From Acanthosepion lycidas (taxonomy: Eukaryota; Mollusca; Cephalopoda; Sepiida; Sepiidae), in the NCBI GenBank assembly GCA_963932145.1, contig OZ010596.1, forward strand, positions 85,416,340 through 85,480,339: 64,000 nucleotides of DNA. The letters run 5' to 3'. The position numbers were made by a program, and so were the translations under genes. A model generated the notes under the pieces. The model searched no databases and was not told where the DNA came from. It saw only the letters and a list, made by a program, of their open reading frames with translations. How positions within the stretch are numbered: the first letter of the stretch is position 1; every line of letters starts with the position of its first letter. Shown here one piece after another: positions 47,399 through 59,968 of the stretch.

Positions 47399-48099
47399 AG
47401 ATGGTTAGATCATTGTAATTGATCATTGATCAAAAGATTGTCAAAGTGATAAAATTAATATTAATAAGCCTAGAACAAATTAATTTTATCTTCCAGGGAA
47501 TACAATAAGAGAAGAAATGGGAAAATAATTCCTACATATATGCACCTTAAAGTTATGACAAAACTTATATATTGATCTATGGTAGTATTGCAAAGATTTA
47601 CTTTTCTCTTAAGAATTAAAATTTGGATATATAATTCCAGGCCAAAAATATGCAACAAGATAATTCTTTTTGTAAAATATTGCAGTTTTTACACTTTAAA
47701 AAATATAATTTTTCATAGAGAACACATAAACGTTTATTACTGTACAAAGTATTTATTGGCATAAAATAGGGGCTTTTCTACTAAGTTTCATAAAGAACAG
47801 TTAGTAAAAAAATAGATTCTTGTACATAAAATCTAGCTTGTGAATACTGATATGATTTTGTATTTTATTTATGCTTTTAATATAACAACTATGATGAAAG
47901 CTGAAAATGGAGTTGTAGAATTTTAGCTCAAGATACTTATTTCAGTCATAAGTATGAGATAAAGAGTATGATCTAGGAGAATTTGTTATTTGTATCTATA
48001 AACTATTGACAGTATTAAAGATTAAAATATTAATATATATTAGTAATTCAAAGTTTTCTTGATTGATAATTTTTATCTCTTAATAAAAGGTTTATTAAA

Positions 48100-49712
48100 A
48101 ATAAAAATAAAAAATTTGGGGCATCCTGTATTTCTTTATAAATAAAACCCCTGAAAATGAGATATTTTTGTATTTTTTTTTAAAAAGTAAAACATAACAT
48201 TTCATTAACTACAGTGTATTTGCTTTTATTTTTTAGTCTTTCTCCAGGATGCTCTTACTAACAAAAAGTTCAAATTTGGATTTATCTATCCACAATACAT
48301 TTTGCTAAGTTATGAATATTTTGTATGAGAAATATTAATTTGTTTTCACCATAATTCCTCGGTAGACTTTTTGAGATTATCAAAACTTTTAACTATTACA
48401 GGTTGTAAATATTAACTCAGTACTGACTAATGTTGTAAGCAAAAATATGTTGCTGTCTCTGTTTGAAGAAAAGAGTGTGCCATTACAACAGTTATTTCAT
48501 AGTTGTTTTTTAATTATTTTTTTAATTTTGAAGCAATTTGCACAAAATGGCAAAATCAAAGCAGCTTAGTATTGAAATTTTATTTGAAGACAAATTGCCA
48601 GGATGTTGAAGATTTCTAAATATGGGGTGCAATATTTGTTACAAAGGCAGTTAGAAATTGGCAAAAATGTTGACAGATAAAGAGCTAGTGCACCAAAAGT
48701 GACAACTGCTGCTGAAAATAATTGATTATTGAGAGCAAAAGAAACAGAAGGAAAACTGAGGGAAAATTTGACAGCTGAACATAATTCCTCTCAATAGCAA
48801 CCAGTGTTATTCTCTATTGTGAAAAATTGATGTAGATCAGCATGGTGCTCTATGAAACCCCTGTTACGGAAGGTGAATAAGCAGAAAAAAAACTGTTATA
48901 GGCAAAAAAGAATAAGAACTGGACATTGAAAGAGTTGCAAAATGTATTGTGGGCAGACAAGTTCAAGTTTGAACATTTTGGTGGTAAGACGTGAGTGTAT
49001 GTGAAAGGAAAACCAGGAGAAAGACAAAATGATGCATATGTGGTTCCCACAGTTATGATGGTGGGTCTGTTATGGTATGGGGATGTTTTGTGGGGAGAAA
49101 GGGCTAGAGATTTAATTCAAGGGAATCATGAAAGAAGAACAATATCATTCAATTTTGAAAAGACATGCTATACCATCTGGTTTCCGCATAATTGGAAAAA
49201 AAATCACCTTTCAGCAAGACAATGATTCAAAACAGTTTCCTAAATTGTGTTAAGATTACCTCAGGTCAAAAAATAAATGAAACAAAATTTTGGAAATTAT
49301 CAATTGGCCACTGCAATCTCCTGAGCTCTCTTCCATTGAATGAATATGGAATGAATTGGATAGAAGAGTTCAAAGAGAATACCCAAAGAGGAAGAATGAG
49401 CATTTTTAGTGCTTGAAGAATACTTGGGAAGATCTGCCAAGTTTTTCAAAAACTGTTGGAAAGAATTCCAAGAATTTGTAAAGCAGTAATTGAAGCAAGT
49501 GGTAGTTTTAGTGATAAAAACAAAATATTATGCTGTTGTATGATTTTTTTTTTTTTTAGTTAGGAGCTTATTTTGTCCAAATAAAAGTAAATACACTGTA
49601 GTTACTGAAATTTTATCTTTTACTTAAAAAAAAAAAATACAAAAATATATAATTTTTTTTTGTTTTTAAAGAAATGCAGAGTAGACCAAAACTTTTGACT
49701 GTGGTGTATATG
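48100..49712 (+). mobile_element. Tc1-like element with long terminal inverted repeats
   Basis: About 48130-48235 on the left is inverted relative to about 49590-49700, including TAACTACAGTGTATTT and a shared atatttttgtattttttttt. The right edge ends near acttttgactgtggtgtata, a Tc1-type terminus; the left edge is diverged. A transposase relic lies between. About 1.6 kb fits Tc1-family elements with 100-200-bp inverted repeats. Confidence 0.7.
48540..49490 (+). pseudogene. Tc1-family transposase pseudogene
   Basis: The plus-strand readings give a degraded helix-turn-helix (about 48600-48800), then KNWTLKELQNVLWADKFKFEHFG (about 48913-48985) with the first catalytic Asp block, VYVKGKPGERQNDAYVVPTV in the open piece 48995-49225, QQDND (about 49215-49230) with the second, and a WPLQSPELSSIE stretch (about 49307-49345) where the usual SPDLNPIE Asp has become Glu. 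Frameshifts and stops separate the pieces. Confidence 0.75.
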
Positions 49713-50374
49713 TTTGAACTTTACATACCTTTTTGTATTTCAATAGATCATTTCAGTTTTTTGTTTTCATCTAAGCCATTTAACCATTTATTTGTGAAAT
49801 TTCATTAAAAAATATAGTTGACTGCTTCTGTAGGTTGTATTTTTACCTTCCTCAATCTTGATGTTAATAAAATCTAATATATTTCAACTATTGTTTGAGT
49901 TCAGTTTATATTATTTGCTTTGATTAAATATTTTAATGAATGGCTCAACAGAATCAGAAGGGATGAATTGTAATTCTTAGAATTTTCAGATTTGCCAAAA
50001 TGGTTTTAAGACTCTTCTGTAGAAATGTTGGTAGGAATAGACTTAAAAATATAGTCTTGCTACATCAAGGTCAGTGTAATGATTGAACTATCAAAAATGT
50101 ACTGCTATTTGATGAAGAGCTTGTCAAATAATTTTGACTGAAACTTATTTACCAATTCTGTTTGCTAACAGATCATGACAGATATTAGGGAGATGTGATT
50201 ACTTTAATGTTAAAAAGAAAAAATTAATTCTGTATTATTGTTTAAGTACTAAGCATTTTAACATAGCTCAAATAGCTATATTGTGGGAAAAAGAATTTTC
50301 AACAATATATGCATTTTATGGTTATTTTTTAACTTTTATCAAAAACAGCATTCTTGCACATGTAGTTATGGATA

Positions 50375-51307
50375 GGGTGTTCCAATAACTTGAACCGATT
50401 TTAAATGTGAATTAAGTTTAAGCATCTAATGATTTTTTTTTTTCTTTTTCTTTCAGATTTAAGAACTTAAGTCTTTGGCAATTTAAACCATGGAAAGATT
50501 AACAATCACACAACGTGTTAAAGTTATTGAAGCCTCTTGCGTAAATGGGCATTCAAATTTATAAATATACAGCCTAATGATTCCGCTAGCAAAAAATGCA
50601 CACCAATCAGTGACCTTTTGTGGATGCCGTGGCTTTTCAACAGTCTTCCTTGGATTTTCATCAGCCCAAATGTGACAATTCTGCTTATTAATGAACCCAC
50701 CAAGATGAAAATGGGCTTCATCACTAAAGAGGATTTTTGGTGAAAAATCTTCATTGGCTTGTCTTTCCTCATGCACCCAATTGACGAATGTACAGCGCTC
50801 CAGGTGGTCAGCAGGTTTCAGTTCTTGTGTCATTTGAATTTTGTAAGCGTGTAGAGACAAATCTTTTGTTAAAATTCAGTGTAATGTTGTTGTGGAGAGG
50901 TTTAATTCCTGTGCGCAATGACGAATAGAGGTATCTGGATTTTCAGCCACGTTCTTGTGCACTGCAGCAATGTTTTCAGTTGAATAGCGTAAACGAGCAC
51001 GCAATGGTGTTTTCACATCTGCCACCAACCCAGTTTGTTTGAATTTATGAACAATTTTTCAATTGCACTCTCGGTTGGTCGATTATGTTGACCAAAAAAA
51101 TCTCAAAGTGCAAAAAATGCATTTCTGTTTGAATGTATATTTTCGTAATTGGCTTCAATTGCTTTAACATGGTGTTTGATTGTTAATCTTTCCATGGTTG
51201 AAGTTGCAATAGACTTAAGTTGTTAAATCTGAAAGTAAAAGAAAATAAATTATTAGATGCTTAAACTTAATTCACATTTAATATCAGTCCAAGTTATTGG
51301 AACACCC
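50375..51307 (-). mobile_element. mariner element with its 5' end inverted at both termini
   Basis: Both ends read GGGTGTTCCAATAACTTG (the right end in reverse complement) and TA flanks both sides (50373-50374 and 51308-51309). The inverted match is about 160-170 bp and covers not only the terminus but also the leader, a tttcttttWctttcag stretch that looks like an intron end, the ATG and the first codons (MERLTI). The true 3' end of the element, with the transposase C-terminus, is therefore missing from the left side and replaced by a second inverted 5' end. Confidence 0.8.
50530..51195 (-). pseudogene. mariner-like transposase, C-terminally truncated
   Basis: From the ATG at about 51195 the minus strand reads MERLTIKHHVKAIEANYENI, then several frame changes, then the open piece 50860-50530 with HLERCTFVNWVHEE, LFSDEAHFHLGGFINKQNC (first catalytic Asp) and RHPQKVTDWCAFFASGII. 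The frame then runs directly into the inverted second copy of the 5' end, so the second and third catalytic residues are absent. It cannot encode an active transposase. Confidence 0.75.
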
Positions 51308-51309
51308 TA

Positions 51310-52925
51310 TATTATACATTAATTACTAATTTTTTTAATTAATAACTATTTGTGTTCAGTTGCTGACATTAATAACTATCTGCTGATGTGTAAAAATTTT
51401 GGATTAATGCAATAATAAAAATTTAAATTTCATCTCTTTGATAGATGTCACGGTCTGTAAAAATTGACAAGATTTTTTCATAGCTTTTCAATTCCTCAAT
51501 AGTTAGTCATTTAACAATAAAAAGTTCTTGGCCTAAGAAAGCCCTTCAACAAAAAATATCTGATGTCAGGTTATTTGGTAAGTAAGTCAGACAGAACTTT
51601 TCATCAACCCTTGTGTACAAACCAGTTTACATCTAAATGTTTAACATCTGTACTTGTTTTCATAATTTTTTTTTATATTTCTTACTTTCCAAACTTTTAT
51701 GATATACAATTCATTTTAGCCTTTGCAAGCAGGAAAATATAAATTTATAGAACTGTTACCTCACTTTGTTCAAATCATTTTTTGGTACAAAAGACTTAAA
51801 TTTGATAATGCCATCATCATTATTATTAAAATCATGAGCAGAACACATTCTTTTAACTAGTGGTCAGAGTACTCACAGCTTTGATATTACTCATCCCATG
51901 TTGGAAGTGCTTTAAAATGGAAATTACTAAGTAGAATTCATTAATTTTGATGTATCAATTATGATTGAATTGTTTAAAGCTGTCTCATATTTTGGATCCT
52001 TAAATGTAATTGAATAAAATATAAAGTATTGAGCTCATGTTTTTATATAATATTGAATGTTATTAAGTACAAAAGATTAAATAGTAAAAGCTAATCCTTT
52101 GTTATTCTGTAATTATAGGTTTTCTTAATCAATTCCATGACATGTTACCAAGTTGTATTAGCCTAACATTTCTGAATCTTGTTAAAAAAAATAGCTCCAT
52201 ATCTTCAGATCTTTTTCTAATATAAGTGATTCCATTATTTATTCTTAGTCTTTGTAAAATTTGGATTAGCCATACCAATATACTCATTTGTAACTTACTG
52301 TGTCTCTCACATATATATAACTTTTCCTGTCTACAAGTCTTAAACTGTTTGGCTTCTAGCTACAAAATTTTACATAGATTCACTTCGTGTTGGTATTTTA
52401 TCTTAAATATTAAAACAGCTAGTCTAGTTTAATTACATTATTCTTGACATTTTAGCTGTTCAAGTAAAATTGAATAAGTCATTTTAAAAAGGATCTTTTA
52501 AAATACTTAAATTTCTTTTGTGATTTTAAAAATAAAATTAGCCATTAAAGAACTGACAAATTATGCTTTCAGCAAATAAGATGTTTGATTTTTTTTTCCA
52601 TACAATGTTTTCAATACCCATATAATCTTTTGGTAATATTGCATTATTATAATTTTAGTGATTTCATGAAGTTTTACATTAGTAATTTACCTTATATGTT
52701 TTAAGAACATGTAAAATAGTAGTTAAGAATGATTTTAAAATTAAAACAAATTTGCTTTCCAAGGTTTTTTTCTTCAAATGTTTGAACAGACACTTTTTGT
52801 TCCAGATTTGTATATTTAAAAAATTAGTAATTTTTACTTTCATAATGAATTCACTTTCAGAATGACTTGTTAGTCTTTTAAATGAGACAGATGAATCTCT
52901 CTCTTGTATAGATATGAGTTTGTGA
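51310..52925. other. A+T-rich stretch without recognised genes
   Basis: Nothing recognised apart from homopolymer runs. Confidence 0.4.
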
Positions 52926-52973
52926 CCCTGGGTTTTACACTTTTGTGGTCAGTTGCAAAAGCGTAAAACTTAG

Positions 52974-53015
<42 letters not shown>

Positions 53016-53114
53016 TGGTTGAAGTACAATTAAAGTTCTTTGTTTAATATTTGAAAGAAGTTTTTTTGAAGACCAATGAGAATTCTTTATTTTAAGTATT
53101 AAACAAAGAACTTA
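52926..53114. repeat. (TA)n tract flanked by two inverted repeats
   Basis: An imperfect hairpin (ccctgggttttacactttt against aaaagcgtaaaacttaggg, 52927-52974) is followed by (TA)n at 52976-53012, and then a second inverted pair (aagttctttgtttaatattt at 53033 against its complement at 53090-53114). These may be remnants of small foldback elements. Confidence 0.6.
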
Positions 53115-53867
53115 CTTGTATACTCTGATCTGAAGCAGAAATGCTGTTTCACATAAATAATGTCATCATTTTTATGGATACTGTGCTAGTATATTATACA
53201 AAAAGAATTTAGATCCAGATTATTCTATACATAAAAGTTTTACTCCTCTGCACATCAGTCTAGATAAAATGATAACTATATACTATTATGACTTACAATA
53301 GAGAAATTTGATTGTGGGTTCAAGTTCTGTTAATAGAGCTACATTTCAGTTAGTTTTCATATTTGTTTCTTTTTTGCAACAAGTGTGTACTTTTCTATGT
53401 TTGTGTTTGTATAAATGACTGAACATTGATTTCTGTTGTGCATTTTGTTAGTTTTGATAAGTGGTACATACAGAAACATTCATGTTATATAATGTAAAAT
53501 TCATAAAATTCTTTATAGCTTTGACATCCTTACCTTGAGTAAGATAACAAATTATCTTCAGAAACTATTTTCCAAAGCCTTGCAATGGAACTTGGCTGGT
53601 TATCAAATCATTGATTGCCAATATAACTGAAGCTGTGATCATAATAATCAGAAAATTTTTAGCTCACAAATTCTTTTTATTCAAGTAGAAATAATATTAT
53701 TCTTTTTAATTATTTCATATATCTTTTGCAATGTTATAAATAATTCTTGAAATTGAAAACGGTATTTTATTTTTATTTTCCTTGTTTAACTTAAAAGTAT
53801 AATTAAGAACTGGGTACACAAAATCAACTCTTAATTCATGTTATCAATGACTAGTATGTAAACATTG
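53115..53867. other. A+T-rich spacer
   Basis: No gene recognised. A ggttcaagttctg word at about 53319 looks like a tRNA B box, but no matching A box is present. Confidence 0.4.
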
Positions 53868-53869
53868 TA

Positions 53870-55157
53870 TCAGGTCATCCCATAAGTTCTGTCTGAATTT
53901 TAACTTTTTGTTAAAATGAACGAAATTTAAAGAGTATTTTATAATGTCTAATGGAGCTGAACATTATTTTTATGTTTAGATGCATTTAAACTGATCAAAT
54001 TTTATTTCAGAGAACAATAAAATTAAATTTTGTTTGATTAAAACCTTGCTAACATGGAAGTACCCAAGAACCATTTGAGGCACATAATGCTTTATGAGTT
54101 CAAGAAAGGAAACTCAGCAGCCGAAGCGGCTAGAAACATTCACTCAGTTTATGGAGCGGAATGTGTGAATGAAAGAACTTGCAGAAGATGGTTTGCAAAA
54201 TTGAGAGGTGGAGATTTCACCCTTGAAGATGAAGATCGAACTGGACGTCCAGTTGAGTTTGATGAAAAGCTTCTTGAAGCAGCCCTTGAAGAAAATCCTG
54301 CTTTATCAATTGAGGAATTGGCAGTGGTTCTCAGTTCAAACCATACAACTGTTCATTGTCATTTTCAACAACTTGGAAAAGTTCCTAAACTTGGAAAATG
54401 GGAGGCTCATGAATTGTCTGAAAACAACCTCAAATCCCAAGTTGACATCTGCTCTTCTCTCCATTCTCACCAACTTGTTTCACCTTTTTTTGGATAGACT
54501 TGTGACTGGCGATGAAAAATGGATTCTTTTATCAAAATGTTAAGTGTCGTAGACAGTGGCTTGGACCCCAGCCACAGCTGAGAAGGGAACTTCATGGGCA
54601 AAAGGTTCTTCTTTCAATCTGGTGGGATCGCCAAGGAATAATCCACTTTGAATTCTTACCACCTAATGCAACAATTAATGCTCAAATATACTGTCAGCAA
54701 TTAGAGCGTTTGAACTAAGCTTTGGGGAAAAAAATGACCTGCTCTAGTGAATCGAAAAGAGGTGATGTTTCATCAGGACAATGCGTGACCCCACACAGCA
54801 AGAATCATGTCACAAAAGATTGAAGAACTTGGTTGGGAGAAAATTCCTTATCCACCTTATTCTCCCGATCTTGCTCCTTCAGATTACCATTTGTTTCGTA
54901 GCTTACAGAATCATTTGGAAGAAACAGCCTTTGTAACACAAGAAGAGGTTAAAACTGACATTTGTGAGTTCTTCGAATCAGAGCCAAAAGAATTTTACAG
55001 TAATGGAATTAGTAAACTTGTTAATTAGTTAATAGATGGAAGGAAGTCATAGATAATCAGGGAAAATACATTGTTGATTGAATTTGTAATTAAATTTAAC
55101 ATTTGGTCACTTGTTTTCTTTATTCAAAATTCGGACAGAACTTATGGGATGACCTGA
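53870..55157 (+). mobile_element. Full-length mariner element
   Basis: Inverted ends TCAGGTCATCCCATAAGTTC at both termini, nearly identical for about 30 bp, with TA on both sides (53868-53869 and 55158-55159). At 1288 bp it has the standard size of mariner (Mos1 is about 1.29 kb). The transposase frame is damaged but all three catalytic positions remain. It is the best-preserved transposon of the window. Confidence 0.9.
54054..55028 (+). pseudogene. mariner transposase (DD34D), frameshifted
   Basis: Starts MEVPKNHLRHIMLYEFKKGN with the HTH region (AEAARNIHSVYG, RRWFAKLRGGDFTLEDEDR, GRP) to about 54430. Then a frameshift, VTGDEKWI with Asp at 54511-54513, a second frameshift at about 54535-54545, the QWLGPQPQ, VLLSIWWDRQGIIHFEFLPP and INAQIYCQQL blocks, a stop at 54716, a shift at the A run near 54730, then MFHQDNA with Asp at 54777-54779 and a TGA two codons later, and YSPDLAPSDYHLF with Asp at 54882-54884. 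The last two are exactly 35 codons apart, which is the DD34D signature. Ends at the stop near 55026. Confidence 0.9.
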
Positions 55158-55159
55158 TA

Positions 55160-56262
55160 TATATAAAAGTTTTCAAATAAATTACTTTTAATTAAAACTA
55201 TATTTTAAGAATTTACTCTATGTCTGCCAAGTGTTATTTTATATTTGTATGTCTATGCAAATATTATTTAATCAAAGTTTTCATAATTTTGGTAGGTTGT
55301 ATTTTACCAATTTAGGATGACAAACAGGAAAAAAGTCAATAGTATGATCAAAATCTTAACATGATGAACAATAATGACCAAACCATTTTTTGTCTTTTTT
55401 GAAGGGCTTAGTCAGGCTGAGAACTTTCAGCACTCCTTTATGTTATTCTTAGCGTATAAAATACTCTTATCATAATTACCTGAATTAAAATCTTTTTTGA
55501 TAGTTGATATACATGGTAAGGGGAGTGCTACTCCATACTTATTTATCTCTGGGTTGATTATTAAATCTGTTTGCTACTGCCTATTTGTCCAGTATAGCTG
55601 GTATGTCTCCAGTTCAGTCTTTTTATATCTTTCTTATCTATCAGTTATATTTTGACATTATCAAACCTACTTCCATCTAATATTACTTCAAGTATACTTT
55701 TGATTTTTTTTTTATTTCTTTCCTTTCATTGGCAGTTCTTTCCACAGATCTATTCTAAATATTTGGATATTATGTGATCATCATGTCTCATTATTTATTG
55801 TTTATCATTATTTTTCTGGTTAGTCATTATTAGTTTGTCAGTAAAGCCATTTAGTATTTGACTAGCTTAAATAAAGATAAGCAATAAAATCTTGATTTTT
55901 TTTTTTTAACCAAAATCTTAACAAATCAAAGAATTATTTTTCTTCTGTCAGTTTTTAAGAATTTTATAGAAAATATCTCTTTGAAACTTGAAACAAAAAC
56001 TCTGTACATACAAATTTTACAGATAAAAAAGAATTTTAAAATATATCTGAGCGTTAGGAAAAGTCCAGTTTTTTAAGTTTAAAATTTAAACAAAAAATAT
56101 TAGCAGTCATCAAATCTAACCTTCCCATGATTGAAAGAAAGATTAGATAGAAATGACAAGTTTTGAAACTAACTTAGTTTGATTACATCAGATGCTTTCA
56201 TTCTATGCAAGATTATTGAAATAAGGTTTTGAATGCTTTTAAAATAACAGAAACAAAAAATT
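55160..56262. other. A+T-rich spacer
   Basis: Nothing recognised. Confidence 0.4.
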
Positions 56263-56320
56263 TGTGTGTGTGTGTGTGTGAAAGAGAGAGAGAGAGAAAG
56301 AAAGAGAAAGAGAGAAAGAC
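56263..56320. repeat. (GT)n(GA)n compound microsatellite
   Basis: About nine GT units followed by GA/GAAA repeats. Confidence 0.9.
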
Positions 56321-57531
56321 GAAATGCTGGTCTGAAAGAAAACTTCTTGTCAATTTATCTTTGCGGATTACTTTCATAACATAACAGGCAGTACTTGTTC
56401 AATGTTCATTCATTATGTCTTAGTCACTAAATTCTTTTATTTAAAATGTTAATCAACAGAGTTGATTAACACTTTTAATTCATAATATTTTTAAAAACTC
56501 AATCTTATGACCTACCTTCCTTAGTGTGGTCCAAAGCCACAAGTTTGAAGCACCAGGTGAGGCTCAGACTCACTACCAGTTTCACTAGCCATTACTTGAT
56601 GTTTTTTTTTTTATAAATCTAAGATTCTAAATCTAATTTTAAGTGACATGATTATTATCTGCTTTGTTTTTATTTTCAGATTCCATAGTTTTCCAGTAGT
56701 TTGCTCTCAAACTTATTACAATAATTTACGTAGGTAACTTCATGAAAATCGATTTTTACGATTATTACCCGACTACCTTATACTCGCGAGTATAGTGCCA
56801 GTTCTTATGATCAGTTTCTTTACGCAAAAAATAGGGGGGGTCACACTATAAGTAATTTTTGGAACCGTTAAAATTAAAAAATCATGCATTTTCACAGAAA
56901 ACCTTTCAATGATCAGTTGCACTATACACAGGTAGTTTTATTCTGTAAGGAATTTTTTTTAGCGTGAATAGGAAATTCGTGCTAAAAAAATATCATGGGT
57001 CGCAACTCGCAATAAAGTCGGCTTATAAGCCTTATATACGGTATACTTGAGCGTACCGTGCGTACGTTACAACTGAATTATGTTCTTAAAGAAGATCTAG
57101 TCGGTGTTCAATGGACAGTAATTGGTAACACATACAAAAAAAAGGATCATCAACTGATATTTATGAATAATTCTTTTAAAATTATCCGACCTGAGTAAAG
57201 GAATAATAATGTAGAGCTTAGGCTTTTTAAGTTTTAACACTCACTGACTTAGGCTGTTTCAATTAATCCTTTCCTTACCTTAAGTGTAGTGTAGTGTAGT
57301 AAAGTAAATGGAAGGTTTTTTTTTTCAGAATTGCTGCTCACTAGATTTAAAACTTAACAACAAACTGTTTTTAAGTTTTAACTTAAATATGAGTAATCCA
57401 AGTAACACTTTTTCAGAACGTCATGGGTTAGTTTTTTAGTCTGGCACAGGGCCATAAGAACCACTAGCAAAGATTAACGAACTGTAAACAGTATACAGTT
57501 ATTAACAATATACAGTTATTATAACAGTACA
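56321..57531. other. Non-repetitive stretch with scattered CpG
   Basis: No gene called. Around 56780-57070 CpG words such as tactcgcgagta and gtaccgtgcgtacg appear, unlike the previous 50 kb. The interval 56516-56551 looks like a very small exon (acceptor accttccttag, donor CAG/GTGAGG) but is only 32 bp and has no supporting frame. A short gtgta tandem lies at 57281-57305. Confidence 0.4.
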
Positions 57532-57589
57532 GACTAAAAAATGATGTATAGTATAACAGTGTTATACTATATACATCATTTTTTAGTCT
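57532..57589. repeat. Near-perfect hairpin, about 27-bp arms
   Basis: gactaaaaaatgatgtatag is followed by tataaca, gtg and the inverse of the arm. No direct-repeat target site is certain. It could be a tiny foldback MITE or a small hairpin. Confidence 0.75.
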
Positions 57590-58056
57590 ATAATTAGCAG
57601 TGTATCTGCTTGACAAATTTAAAGAAAAATCTATGGAAAATTTGAAGAATTGTTTTCCTCACTAGTTTTTGTTAGCTACTGTTTTTAATCCATGGAAAAA
57701 CAATGCTATGATGAATCAAATCAAATGTTATCAAAATACTAAGTTACTAAAAAAAAAAAATCAATCTTAAAAATTCATATACTTTTTATAAATTATTTTT
57801 TAAATTTAATTTTTTATGTAATCATTATTTTGTTTTTATTTGTTGAAGATTATTATGAGTGATGTTTTTAGTAACATCTCTTCAATTCTTTTAAAGAATC
57901 AATATTTTCGTGTTGAATATTCTCCAGGAAAAAATAAAATTTATTTTTTCTTTTGCTGCTAAGCAAAGTTTCCGGTATTTTATTTTTTCATTAGCTGAAA
58001 GCTGTTCTCGTTACCAAAATATTATAACTTTCAGTGAAAAAACTGAAAACCTTAGC

Positions 58057-58125
58057 ATGGGGTAATGATTACAGAGCTATTTGTTGACCAATAGTACTGA
58101 GTTCGATCCTCATTGGGTGCCCCAA
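58057..58125 (+). repeat. tRNA-like SINE relic
   Basis: About 68 bases with ggggtaatgattacagag at the start, the B-box word GAGTTCGATCCTC (58098-58110) and a 3' gtgcccc that can pair with the 5' ggggt. Cloverleaf arms are weak, so this is a degenerate tRNA-derived repeat rather than a tRNA gene. Confidence 0.3.
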
Positions 58126-59927
58126 TTAAAACCAATAAACAAACCACACTACTTTCAACTTTTCAAGTATGTACGAAAAGAGATTTTTTAGTACTTCACT
58201 TTCTTTAATGAATGTTTTTTTTTTAAAGTTTACTTCGTATTTCATAAATAAATAAAATTACAACTTGTGATTGATTGTTTTTTAGTTATTGAAAAATGTG
58301 TAAGTATATTAAAAATTTGTTTTTTAAAAAACTTGAACACACAAGCTTATGAATTCAACTGTACAATTCTTTGAAAACTAAAAAGGTAACCAATTCATCA
58401 AGATGTGAAATTTGAATAGACTTTTTTGTCAGATTTTTTTACTGACATTGTTAATAAGCGAATTGATGGATCACTTGATAGAACCCACAAAACTTCGTTG
58501 TCTATTTTTAGATTTGAATGTTGCGGACAAACCAAAATAGAATATGTACAAGAAACTGAACAACTGATACACAAATGAAGTTATTCTTAATCTTAATTTT
58601 AGGTACAATACTTTTTCTTCAATGATTTAATTTTAAAAAAAATGTTCGTGCACTTTTTCATCAAAAAATCTATTTTAAAAAATAAAAAGTAAAAACGTTT
58701 TTACTATTTTTTTTTTTTTAAGTGGTAAAACTTGAAGTTCATTCCGCTGTTCTACCCCAAAATAATTTTCAAATGATGACTCATATCATTTTATTTAATT
58801 TATTTAATACAAAAGAAAAAAAAACAAAACAAAAAAAACAATATCGACATTTAAGTTTGCTATGAAAAAAAAAAATTAAATAGTCTGTAAAAACTTAAAA
58901 AAAACTAAAACATGATTTGCATTTTTCTTTTTTTTAAGAGTTATTTTTCAGATTATTTTTAAAAATTTACTAAAGTAATTTAAATTGACTTTTTAGTTTA
59001 TTATGACTTAAAACTTAAACTAAAAGCATTTCTGGAACACTGTAACCTTGAATTTGTTTTCATCCGAGGAGAAAAAATAAATAAAAAACATGTGCCTGTT
59101 TTGATTCTTAAACTGACGCCGTGACTAGTTTGTCCGCAAATTTTCATTCATCAAAAACAAAACGATTGGAGAAAGTAAATAAGCCACTACTACCAGTCAA
59201 CTGTATTGAGTGTGAGTTGGTGGCATGAAATGCTACCTTCACTTGTTTGTTTCTATTTTGAGAATGATTCAAAGACTTAATTAACAATTCAGTGCTATTT
59301 TACAAAATATCAAACACTAAAACACTAACACTAACAGTATATAAATAATAATAATTAACAGCATGCATACGATTTTAAAAGTAAGTAATAATAATGGTAA
59401 CTTTGTTTATTGAAATAATTTCAATTCAATTAATACTAATTTTTTAATAAAAGATAATTTTCCCAATTTCCTTTATTTCATTGTAAAACTTTGTTTTTGT
59501 AAGACTTTTTTTTGTCCATAAATAATTTTCAACTCTGGCATGCATAAAAAAAATCCTTATTAAAACTTTGCACATTACACATTTCCTTTTTTTTTTTTTT
59601 TTTTTTTTTTTCAAATGTGTACATTTTCAAATCCAACACTTTGCTACAGTTTTAAACTGAAAATAATTTTAAAATTCACACAATTGACGACGAATAAACA
59701 GTTCAGTAAAGTTAGAAAGAAGTGAAAAAATGGCAAACGAAACATGAACAGTGAACTTGAAATAAATAAATCAAACGATACATTATTATTTTTACTATAC
59801 TGGTAGGTAACTTGGAGAGAGATAATTTTTAATTGCTTCAATCAGAAAACTAGATATCCATGAATAGTATTTTCTTGTTTAACCAACCAATCGCATACAT
59901 TTTCAAAGCTTTTAAACTCAAATAATC

Positions 59928-59968
59928 AATTAGGGGTGGGGAAGAATCGAACCTGCGTACCACACTAT
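59928..59968 (-). repeat. tRNA-like 3' segment
   Basis: The minus strand reads GTACGCAGGTTCGATTCTTC, a good B box with T-stem context, followed by CCCACCCC. The 5' half of a tRNA is not recognisable. Probably a SINE or tRNA fragment. Confidence 0.3.

Noticed and set aside
53288..53345. tRNA-like B-box word ggttcaagttctg
   Set aside because: No A box at the expected distance and no foldable arms; a single word is insufficient.
53521..53660. Minus-strand exon-like segment with donor tactcaag/gtaagg
   Set aside because: The best-bounded reading meets a stop before the donor, so no frame runs from acceptor to donor.
56516..56552. 32-bp exon-like segment with acceptor ccttccttag and donor CAG/GTGAGG
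   Set aside because: Too short to judge; two frames are open, no phase partner was found, and the surroundings resemble a repeat patch.
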